From Acanthaster planci (lineage: Eukaryota; Echinodermata; Asteroidea; Valvatida; Acanthasteridae), in the NCBI RefSeq assembly GCF_001949145.1, contig NW_019091357.1, forward strand, positions 3,667,478-3,731,477: a DNA stretch of 64,000 bases, read 5' to 3'. Positions within the stretch are counted from its first letter, which is position 1; each line of letters opens with the position of its first letter. Positions 40,901 to 50,600 of this stretch are shown one piece after another. The position numbers were made by a program, and so were the translations under genes. The notes beneath the pieces were generated by a model. It was not told the origin of the DNA. It ran no database searches and worked only from the letters and a program-made list of their open reading frames with translations.

Positions 40901-43900
40901 TGTCGTTGGCGGCCATCGCCGTGGCGGCGGCAACTGGCACCATATGCTTCTGTCGGCTGGGAGAGGGCTGCTTTACAGGTAGTTGTGCTGCAACACCTAG
41001 ACCTGATTGGGAAATATGGTGGGTTAGGCAAATGCGGTTGCAGTGGTTAAGATAACCACAACCATATGATGAATTAACCGTGAGGGGCAAAAAACTGTTG
41101 TACATGTACTTAACAAATAATTACAATACTGAGTGCATTTACACTGGAATCTTTAATGTACTTCTTGTAAAGAGGACCGGGGATACGATATGTACATGTA
41201 CACCGTATCACAGAATCTTGACACAATTGCCATTGTGCATGTTGCACCCATGCATAGCAGCATTAGGTTTGTGCTCATTTTGATGAAAACTTCACTTCAG
41301 TGTCTTAAGAGTTATACACAAGGGAGCAGAATACACTGAAGGTGGGTCCCCTTCACTACATTTCCTCTAATTACACAATGCCACCTGCTGCTCCGGGTGG
41401 TTGAGGTTTGTGACTCATGGTCATGCTGTGGGGGGAGGCGGGGGAAGGAGTGGATGAATCCAACTGCAGGACATGTGTCCGTGAGCAAGTCACTTTACCC
41501 TTTCTGGCCTTCCTCATGGCAGGAGTGTAATGAGTATGGGCTGCCCAGAAACACCAATGTACATGGAGACACAAAGAGACATACATGTGCATATGTTTAT
41601 TTGAATGAATGACACATTATGAAAATTTTGTGCCAGCTTGGAATACACTAGGAAGATTGACCGTCTTTCCACCAGAATTGTGCAAGGTCGCAAAGGGATT
41701 AACTTCGATAGGGGAACATTTCCTCACTTCTTCCGTTGGTGCTACAAAATGCTCCTGCCTGCTTTTCACGGATGATGTCATCGGGTGAAGGAGAAGAGAA
41801 ATCGAATGGAATGATTTCACTCCCTGGGTCGGCAGTGCCTCCACTCCAAGACGTCTGCCGCTGGTAGGAGAACTGCCTGTTTACGGTGGGCCTTGAGTGC
41901 TGCTTCTGGAAGACATAAGAGGCAATTCTGAGCCCTCGCTGATCCGACAGCTCTCGTGATTTGTCCATGTATTTGGAGCAAAGTGCCCTTCCGAATACAG
42001 AGGGATTGGCGAGCAGGTAGAATCGGTCTTGTCTGACATACAGTCTGTGCAGCTTTGGCAGGGGTTTGGTTTCTTGATCAGTTGTGGCTGGGAAATTAAC
42101 ATAGTCATGAGGATCTGAACTCCGAATGTCGACTGCTGAATTGTGGTCTGGTGTGGAAACTATCCGGGACTGGAAACCAGGGGGTGTTGGTACCCTCTTC
42201 TTTAATTCACTTCCTTCAGTTTCTTCTGAAGTCACAGACCCGAAACCTGGAGGTGATTTCGCAGACACAGGTTGGAATCCCGGTGGGGAGGCTGGTCCCG
42301 TACTTGAGGTAGCTTTGTGCAGCTGTATTTCAGACTCCTCAGTGGGAATGACTGTGGAATGTGAGTGAGCAGACATCTTGGCAGCTTTCTCTACCATCAA
42401 TTCACCTGGAATGTTTTTCAAAGTGGACCAACTGCCTTTTACTGGCTCTGCATCTGGCAACGGGTTGTGTGAGTCAACAGTAGCGGGCTTAGTGTTTAGG
42501 GACATAAGAGTAGACTTTGCACTGAGATCTTGAGACAGGTGGGTCTTTGCCAGTCTTTCTAGGGAAGCACCAGCTGGCTTCATGGCTGCAGGGGGTAACG
42601 CAAGGGTAGATGACTGGTGGGCCATGGCCAAATTAGAGAGAGATAGTCCAGCCATGCCGTGGGGCCTTGTCGGGGGAGTTTGCCCAATGGAGGGACATTT
42701 GACTGCAGCTTGCACCCTATGTGCACTTGAAGAGAGGTGGGCAGTTGCTAGGCTGAACAAAGACGATCCAGTCCCTGCACCGGGCCTCTGGGCACCTTGG
42801 CCAATTTCCATTCCGGACGGAGGGACATTTGAGGAGCTGATGGTACTTGTTCTTTGGGAGGGCATGGACTGAATTTTGGATGATTTTGTGGAGAGATGGG
42901 AAGAGGCTAAGCTTGACAGAGAGATTCCAGCTCCCGGCTTCAAGCCACCAGCTCCCAGTTGTTGGCTTTCTTTAGTTGGGAGCATCCTTGGTGGAGTTAC
43001 CAAGGTGGAATGCTGTGACAAGTCAGACAATGAGAACGCGGACCCACTTCCGCCAGCCAGGGGTCCCTTATTTGTACCCAAGTGCAACGTGGCGAGATCA
43101 GACAGTGATGATGAACCCTGACCTTGAGCTTTACTATTTTCTTTCGAGGATGATGCAAGATGGGAACTGGCTAAGGCAGAGAGGGGTAACGATGAAATCT
43201 GTGGGTTAATTGCACTTGGCCTTGATGGGGCCAAAGAGGAAAAACATTTTGTGGAATGACTGGCCTTCATGAGATCTGCAAGCGGAACTTTTGATACATT
43301 GGACGACACCTGTTTGTAAGGGATCGCGTTGGATTTAATGAGGTCTGAAAGGGAACTCGGAGAACCAACTTGGTTTTTCTGTATTGATGCCTGACCCTTT
43401 CTGTTTACTAATAAATCTTTTGTTTTGGTTGACGGCTTTTTGTCAGCAGTTCTCTGTACTACATTGCACTTCCCTATGGTAAAATCACTGACTCCTTACC
43501 TTACCATAGCCAAAAGATGCCAAGCAATGCATGATGGGAGAGGTTTGTTGGGGTACCAGGTGCAGATAACAGGTGAGGAACAGAGTCATCGAGGAGAAAG
43601 GTTCGAGAAGAGGAAGAAAAACAGACAGGGGCATTCTATTAGGTGAATAATGAAGGCATGCAGGAACTACTGTGAAATAGGCACTTTTTAAAATACGGAT
43701 ATATGCACTTTTACTCAAAATCCCCCAAATTAAAAAATTACAATTCGACAAAAATAAGGTTACGTGTATATGGGCATTACTGCAACCAACCATCCAATTC
43801 TCCAGAAACTCTCAAAACATCAAACAAACAAAACAAGAGCCAAAATTTTGTCAAATGCAAGAAAGGCAATTTCTTTTTTTGGGGGGGGACTTCATCTCTG

Positions 43901-46900
43901 CTTCCCCAAAGCACATAAAAACAAGTCTAGCCTCATTTCCGAAAAAGCCTACAAATCCTAACTCTGCCAAAGGCAGCACAGGGCATCAAGTGAAAAGTCT
44001 GATGCACTGGGCAATCAAGAGCAGCCAAACAAACTGGCCATGTTGAGACAACGGGAACCAGTCCCATTGAACAATGCCACTATTGTATCTTGTGGTACAT
44101 GCAGATCGCAACCACAGACGCCCAGGCTGTTTGGCCTTGGGAAAAGTTGGCCTGTTGGATCTTATTACACAGGGCAGGCGAGCCACTTTGACAAATGATG
44201 CAATTTGATGCATCAGGCAGGGTTTTTAACCTAAGTAGACTGGAGGGCTAAAGGTTACCAAAAAATTCTAAATATGTAGCCCCCCTGAAAAGTCCCCCTT
44301 CTTAAATGTGGCCAGGGATCTGCCCTTGTTATTGTAACTGCCTGACACTTATTAACTTCACTTTCATCCTTTCCCAAGCTCAGGCATGGTCTTTTTCATG
44401 AAAAGTTGAAAATGCATAGCCAGTGCCAGATATTTGGACGCTGCCTATATTTCTCTATAAGGTAAGTCTGGATGGTAACTCACCTCCCTGTGCTTGCGAG
44501 TTGTTGTTGTTCCCGGCACCGCTCTCCTGCTGGTCCAGGATGGCATTGAGCGCTTTCTCGAAGTTGAAGCTGTGTGCCACAGCCATCTCAATCAGGGTCC
44601 GTTCGGGGACGGTCTCCCCAACCACATTGCGGATCTCCTCTAGGCAGGACTGCAGCTGAGCTGAATTTACGGTAGAAGAGTGGGGAAAAACACAAGTAAA
44701 GAGAGAGAGAAATATCAAACCCAACAGCTTTCAGGATCTACGTTAAGAGGAACAGGAAAGGGACAGGGGGTGGTGTAATAGCTGTTAAGAGGAGGGTATT
44801 TCTGTTATTTCCCCTCCTTATTATTTCCATGTATTTAGCAACTCAATACTGGATGCCAAAATATTCTTTTATGGGGGGGTAGGAAGAAATCTGACTCATC
44901 TGACCCTCTTCAATATCTGAGAGTTGGGGTCGCTGGTAGTTGGCGGAATCTCCAAGGGATCGTTCCGAGTCTCGCCTCGCCCGACTATCTTCCTCCTCTT
45001 TCTTTAAGTCATCTTCCCCTTCCTCCAGAAAGGATGCCAGCCGGTGATGCTGAAGGCTACGGTGGTAAATGAACTGCTCCGCTGTGGGAAGACAGAAATT
45101 GATGGTGTTTTTTATACGCTACATGTAGCTCTAAGCACCCGTCTCTGTTTTAATCCAGGACAACCTTGAAGAGAAATCCCTAGATAGGTTAATTTTTTAC
45201 TGATATAAACAATGAATTGCTCTGAGAACTAAATGCAGGATAACTTAATTACTGCATGTGATATGGCATCTTCAAAATGTTCAAGACAGAATTGTCGGAG
45301 TGGTGCTACAAGCTTTTTTCTTTTCAAATGCTCCGGAAGCTGCAATGCTATCAGACGCAACAATGAACAACAGATGTAATTGATCTGAGCGACCTACACG
45401 TACATGTACTGACCAGTAGCAACAGTGTAGGTGCCAGTTCCGAAATGCAAGCAGCGATTCCTTTGAACAATATCACGGCTCGATCCTGTCACTTAAGGCG
45501 GTGGTTGGCAGCCTCAGAGACTGAAGCTATGGTTTTCAGATGGCCTACACAAAGCAGTCATTGCACTCTAACTTTGATACCGTAATTGTATGCACCTGTT
45601 ATAAGCAGGACGTAATAGCCAGGACAACTGGGAGGTTGGGCTGTAGTGTAAAGGCCTTGTATAAATCTAGCACATTGTCCTTCATTCACAAATGATGCTA
45701 TACCTGTTGATGGAGACACACCATAATCATCCTCCACTGAGTGTCCATAAACATCATCGTAGCCTTCATAATCTGTGTAAATCATATTGTGAAAGATGTT
45801 ACAAACGTAGAAAAACCTTTGGTTCACATACATGTACCTCCAACCAATTATCCCATACACAATGTTTAATTTTTATAGGCCAAGTATGAGCAAAACAACC
45901 TCAAGTAAAACTCATGAACACAGAAAATACACACATAAATAAGAGACCAAGTTCTGTGAATTAACTTGAGGAAAACCTCTTGCATGTGATATGCATGTAC
46001 GGCTGATGTAGTATAATCGACTGGAATGTACGGTACATGTATAGACTGGCTCTGGTTGCTACATTTCCATCACACGCAGTTGCTTGTGTGCGGCGGGAAC
46101 CATAGCAGCTTCATTTAATGCACTGAGCTTTGCGCAAGTGTTTTCACCACTGCGACAGCGAGCGTCAGTGGAATTGTTCGAGAAGGTTCGAAATTAAAAA
46201 ATGACATTTCGGTGACAAGAGGTATTTGTCTAGATTTGCAACATAATCGCCAATCTTTCTTGCCAGGTCAATGGAATAATAGCCAAAACTACAATTATTC
46301 GCCAATTGGCGAGAATGGCGAATGGTACATGTAGCTGGAACCCTGACACAGTCACAGACAGTGCTGGGTGAACATGTGTCACTGTCACCTTAGTGTCAGA
46401 CAGTCCTCAAGACATGCAAGACAGAGTTTAGTCCAGTATCCTACGTAAACAACGCAGCTGATTCAGCAATAAAGTGTGAATTCCGCAGTCATTGCATAGC
46501 TGCACTGGATCTAATTTCATGGTATTGCAAAGCACAACATTTTAGGCTAGAGCCTAGGCTCTGCATATTTCATGGAGACCGTGCGGTCACACTAATAAAC
46601 TTCAAAACAACGTCAATGCAACATCAACACGCGTCAACACATGATAGTAACGTCAACACACCCAAATCACGTTCCAAGTTAACAGAAATGCAATTCGATA
46701 GCAATATAATGCCTAAAATACAATTTTGCTAACAACAGTTGCTGACATTTGGGGGAAATGGCTGTTAACACACCGCACAGCCACGAAAGACGAAAGCCAT
46801 GTTGCCTCTCGGTCAGACGGATAATACCATTACGCTATAGGGGTCACCTTTATACCGTAAACCATAGTACGGTCCAAACGCCGCGAGAAGGCAAGATGGT

Positions 46901-47260
46901 GGTAAATGGTGGCGCTGCTCAGAGACTATTTTTTCGCATGAAAAAACTCCCTTGAAATACATGTATAGTAAAATGTAAACTCAATTAAATGGAAATTATT
47001 CCTAAGCGTATACATTACAGTTTGATACTTCTGTTTTCAATGCATTTTGTAAGTGTTGACGTTACTACAATGTGTTGACGGTGTGTTGACTCTGATAAGT
47101 ACGACCCAGACTGTGGCCTCTGGCGCATGGCCACGGTGGCAGAGCAGTAGTGCATGTCTCCATGCGCATGATGGGTGCCGGCGCCTGTACTCAAACAGTG
47201 AACTACATGAAACCTACCCTCCCCATAGTCCATCCCCCTGACGTTCCTATGTCTTGACAT
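28990..47260 (-). CDS. HBS1L: HBS1-like translational GTPase, ribosome-rescue factor (18 exons, 735 aa)
   Basis: Exons in coding order: 47218-47260, 45704-45772, 44905-45081, 44484-44660, 40717-41002, 38332-38461, 37677-37805, 37421-37527, 36828-36945, 36394-36615, 35804-35921, 35514-35582, 33160-33264, 32824-32914, 32299-32407, 32066-32166, 29722-29866, 28990-29001. All phases agree. The start MSRHRNVRG matches vertebrate MARHRNVRG. A UBA-like HBS1_N domain lies at about residues 98-140. The eEF1A-type G domain has GHVDAGKS (318-325), DAPGH (395-399), NKLD (457-460) and SGL (about 496); switch I reads EERQRG. Two beta-barrel domains follow, and the last exon is four codons (IKR plus stop) after VVTE. 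HBS1L with Pelota loads onto stalled ribosomes in no-go and nonstop decay. A 563-N gap lies in the intron between 38461 and 40717. The transcript skips 41699-43473. Confidence 0.95.
34924..35111. mobile_element. Palindromic repeat, family C, full copy (HBS1L intron)
   Basis: The ends CAGTGTTGTAGTTGAGACC and GGTCTCAGCTACAACACTG are inverted repeats, and the interior is partly palindromic (ACAAGACC... against GGTCTTGT). It has no coding capacity, so it is MITE-like. A partial relative lies at 11463-11531. Confidence 0.7.
38945..39303. mobile_element. Foldback (MITE-like) element, family A, copy 2 (HBS1L intron)
   Basis: Inverted ends of about 100 nt (CCTCTTGTGAGTTAAATTTG on the left; AATTTACCTTGCGAAAGG on the right). 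The interior is the reverse complement of the interior of the copy at 63741, for example AACAATACACTGTT and GAGATGGTGGT. This is the shortest complete copy in the window (about 360 nt) and best defines the element. Confidence 0.75.
39486..40048. other. Assembly gap (563 N)
   Basis: Unknown bases in an intron of HBS1L. The flanks are noncoding, and exon phase is continuous across it, so no known coding exon need be missing. Confidence 0.95.
41596..41601 (-). terminator. Polyadenylation signal of the Ski7-like exon
   Basis: The plus strand reads TTTATT, i.e. AATAAA on the transcribed strand, about 100 nt after the stop at 41699. This is what an alternative last exon needs and supports its use as a terminal exon. 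Confidence 0.6.
41699..43473 (-). CDS. HBS1L: Alternative terminal exon of HBS1L encoding a Ski7-like isoform
   Basis: A 1775-nt exon begins at ...ACCATAG (acceptor) with two nucleotides that complete the codon left by exon 44484-44660, and runs 590 codons to TAA at 41699-41701. Spliced to the first four exons it gives 746 aa. The protein is Ser/Pro-rich and mostly disordered. It has about nine degenerate S-L-S-x-L-A-x-x-H-L units, three PPGF motifs (residues 552-555, 563-566, 586-589) and a C-terminal [15 protein letters not shown] (709-723). The last closely resembles the end of vertebrate HBS1L isoform 3, which lacks the GTPase and bridges the cytoplasmic RNA exosome to the SKI complex. 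GTPase and Ski7-like forms are therefore mutually exclusive through this exon. An AATAAA lies 98 nt past the stop. The isoform itself is inferred; no transcript is available. Confidence 0.85.
46600..47095. repeat. Inverted clusters of GTTGAC-type words in HBS1L intron 1
   Basis: 46609-46665 contains several CGTCAA/CGTCAACAC words, and 47053-47092 contains their complements (GTGTTGACGTTAC, TGTGTTGACGG, GTGTTGAC). The arrangement resembles the subterminal repeats of some DNA transposons, with about 390 nt between clusters. No termini or duplications were defined. Confidence 0.4.
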
Positions 47261-47667
47261 CTTGGTCAGTATGTTATGACCATGCACGCTGCAGAAAAAT
47301 ACCTAACAAACGAGCTATGCTGAAATGTGTCCAGGAGGAAAAAGCAATGTGGACTTCAGCAGCCATGTTGGACGATGCATTATGGGAAGCGACATAGACT
47401 TGCTAGTTCGCACTTTTCGATCCAACTCCGCGTGCATGCTACGCAGCCCTTCCCTATTCCGCCTTGTGCAGGAGTAGTTATCTTCACGCATTGCTGCGTC
47501 CACTGCTACCTGGAATACTTGTAGCGAGTCTAGACTGAGGAACTGCGCTCGAGATATTTTGGCAAACTTTGATCGTTGAGTTTGATAGGTGTTGATACCT
47601 TCATTTTGCTTAAGACTGGACCTATCCTGGCTCTGGAATTGGTGAGGTAGTTGTCGGGCATCTGGAG
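47261..47667. promoter_or_regulatory. Probable bidirectional promoter of HBS1L (-) and ANKRD29-like (+)
   Basis: The two proposed start codons are 408 nt apart and diverge. Between them, 47361-47371 reads AACATGGCTGC on the minus strand (a YY1-type core), and 47376-47388 TGCATTATGGGAA resembles a ZNF143/Staf site. These are motifs common in TATA-less housekeeping promoters. No TATA box was seen. Confidence 0.5.
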
Positions 47668-47679
47668 ATGTCAGCTAAG
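47668..47679 (+). CDS. ANKRD29: Proposed 12-nt first coding exon of the ANKRD29-like gene (GC-AG intron)
   Basis: ATGTCAGCTAAG is followed by GCAAGT, the strong consensus of the rare GC donor class (AAG|GCAAGT). It encodes MSAK, joins KESKSD at 52563 in phase 0, and mirrors the human junction FK|KE. It lies just past the shared promoter. No cDNA evidence is available, and the intron would be 4.9 kb. Confidence 0.5.
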
Positions 47680-50600
47680 GCAAGTAGCAAATATTGTTTT
47701 AAGGAAATGGAAATGAATCCTAGTGGAGCATGTAGAGCAATCTCAATAATTATTGACAATAAATTGACAGTTGAGCGTTGTACAACACTAGGCTACATGT
47801 GTTGTATGTACAGTACATGTAGGCCTACATGTACGTCATACATGTAACATTGACAAACCTAGCGCCTAGGCCTCACACAAATACAAGTTAGGGGCCGTCC
47901 ATGATCATTTGTATGTACATGTATGCAAGAGAGGGGGGTTGGTGCCGTTGGGTACACCATGCATATAGAGCTAGAGAGGGGGGTTAAAGCAAGCACGTTC
48001 GATACGCAGACTGAAAATTGGCCTGTAAATGAATCTTCATCATATCAATACACTTTATCATGCAAATAAGTAAGAATCAGCTTTTGTGTGTCGAAATTCA
48101 AACACAGTATCTTCCATCGTCCATTTTACCATTTATCGCCCATAGTGAACTGCAACATTACGACACAAAGACCTGAAGACCAGCATTGTCTTCTGGAATT
48201 GTGGAATGCGTATGCGAGGGGGGGTTAGGACTGTGCCAAATATCTGAATATTTGATTGTCTATTGAATATTAAAATACTACTTTCCGAATTTAAATATTC
48301 GAATGCAAAACTGTAGGGAAAATTTTCTCTTGTTTTCAATGAGAAAAATCGCACTATAGAGGCTTGCTTCAAGCAGATCTATTCAAATGAAAAGGGACAG
48401 AAATCTCACAATTCAAAAGTAAATTGTTCATTAAACAATTAAAAGGAATAGAAATTTTTAACGGGGCAAAAAATATTCCAATTGTTCATCTTCTAAATCT
48501 TGGTTAATCGTGGCTGGAAATACTCCTTGTGAGAAGCTATAATATTAATTAAAACATACAATCGTGTGTTACTGCAGCTGAATATGGATTGTTCATCAAC
48601 AATCCGCCGATTAGTACGACCAAATATTCGATTAAATTGAAGGTCGGATATTCGAATGGTGAATTATTTGAATTGACTCAGTCCCAGGGGGAGGGAGGTT
48701 GGAGCCACTGCGTCATGCCATGCGTACGGGGCGAGGGAGGGGTCTGGCATTTCGTGCGTACATGGAAGTACAGTACTTTATGGACAGCCCCTTAGGGCTA
48801 TGACGATCCTGACAATGTATGCGCATTGCAAACTGTTACATGTTCACTGTCGCACTTGTAAAACATATAAGATATATACATGTACATGTAGGTACATGTA
48901 TGCCTATCACTTTTCTGTTAAGCCTGTCCCAGTAGGCCTACTAGTACTACTAGGCCCTACTACTACCTTTAGCTCCATGTTTAATAGCTAAACGTGGGGC
49001 TGAACAAAAATATGCCGTTTGTATTGGGACCATAACAGCAAATTGTTTACGATGACTTTTGGCCGTTTGGACACACGTAAGTAAATAAGCGTTATGTATT
49101 CTGTAAAAAAAATTAAATGGCAATATGCCTTTGCTTGGGGGATAACTCCCCTTGTAGGGCAGGCCTCTACTTTTGACTGTACATGTACATTTTATTGTAT
49201 TAGCACCTTCAGTGTAGTTCAATCAGTGGCACGTTTGCCATTTCTGCAAAGGAAAAATTTGGATCAGAATTGATTGAAATAGAAACAGTTTTTCCAAAGT
49301 AAACAATCTTGTAAACTGCTTGGCTGAATGGCAACAGTTATGCAAACTTTAAAACTTGGCTGGAAAAAATACCATTTACATGTACAACAGACCTTCCTCA
49401 CACATCAATTTTGTAATGTACACATGCAGTATCGATCACTTTCCCACGCCCACTGGACTGAGGTCTGGCATCTGGAATGGACATTATGCACAAGAGTGGC
49501 TCCAGTTGTATTGATGTGAATTATTAGTTCTTGCTGACAAGTTCGTCTGCCTGTACTTGTACTACATGTACAAGAAAAATCAACAACCAAAAAAGAAACC
49601 TAACCAATGAGGAAAACTCCGACTGGAATTCCCTCCAAATAAATTAATCACAGTAGAAAAACATATAAGCAACCCAAACTAGAAAAGTCAAGATAATTTC
49701 AAAAAAGTACATGTAAGCTTTAAAAGACAACTTAAAGGTGTCAGAACAGGGTTCAGAATGCAAAGAGACCTGAAGAGAATTCCATAAGGATGGAGCACTA
49801 CTAGAAAAGACTTTGTCATCAGAAGCGCTCGTTTTGGTTCTCTTAAAGTGCAGAAGGTTTTGAGAAGCGAAGCGGATGGGTCTGATAGGTAGGAGAAATA
49901 AGGTCAGACAAGTGTGTAATCATGGAGGGATTTGTAGGTTAACAGGAAATTTAACAATTTCTTGTATTGAAGAATTTTTTGATCTTACATGTATATTCTT
50001 TTTCATTTTCAAAAAATTTAACAAGGTCTTTTTTAAATTTTAGTTGACGAGAATACTTGTTGTTAAGCAGGCTGTGTTTTTTTCCTCCTGGGTTTTTTGC
50101 TCAGTAGTTTGTTTCTTTTATCTTTTACATGTATGCAGTGTACTAATTGGTTTCCAAAGAGTCATTTTTTTTCTATTTAGAAATATCAGTTAATATTTAA
50201 TTTATTATACATATCTTTCATTTTTTGTTTTGATTTGTTTAAATTTATTTTAGATAGGCCCTGATTTAAACTATATAAGTTTGCGGTAGCACCATGGATA
50301 TACATGTATCTCTTTTTTTAGTATAAAAGAACTAGTGGAGATAACTTATTTATTGTTTATTTATTTATTTTAATGCTTTATTTGTTTATTTTTTATTTTT
50401 ATTATTTTTCTTATGAAGCGTAAATGTGTTTATTTTTTTAGGTGTTTTTTTTGCCCTGATGGCCACCCAAAGTACATTGACCCAAAGTGAAAGTTTCTGT
50501 GTAGCTCCATGATTTGGGAAGTTGGGAGTCAGGCAGCAAGAACCATAAAATGCAAGTCAAGACTGTTCAACTGTGTTCAGGTTTTAAGTTTGTATTTGCG

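Noticed and set aside
42126-43121. Plus-strand open frames opposite the Ski7-like exon
   Set aside because: They are shadows. The minus-strand frame carries the conserved motifs and the splice phase.
47261-47287. Upstream in-frame start (MHGHNILTK) for HBS1L
   Set aside because: Vertebrate proteins start at M-A-R-H-R-N-V-R-G, matching the ATG at 47258-47260; the upstream ATG remains possible but unsupported.
49740-49980. Possible 3' end of a retroelement (segment resembling dispersed GGATGGAGCACTACTAGA-type sequence)
   Set aside because: It gives an impression of a dispersed repeat but there is no second copy in the window and no reverse-transcriptase frame.
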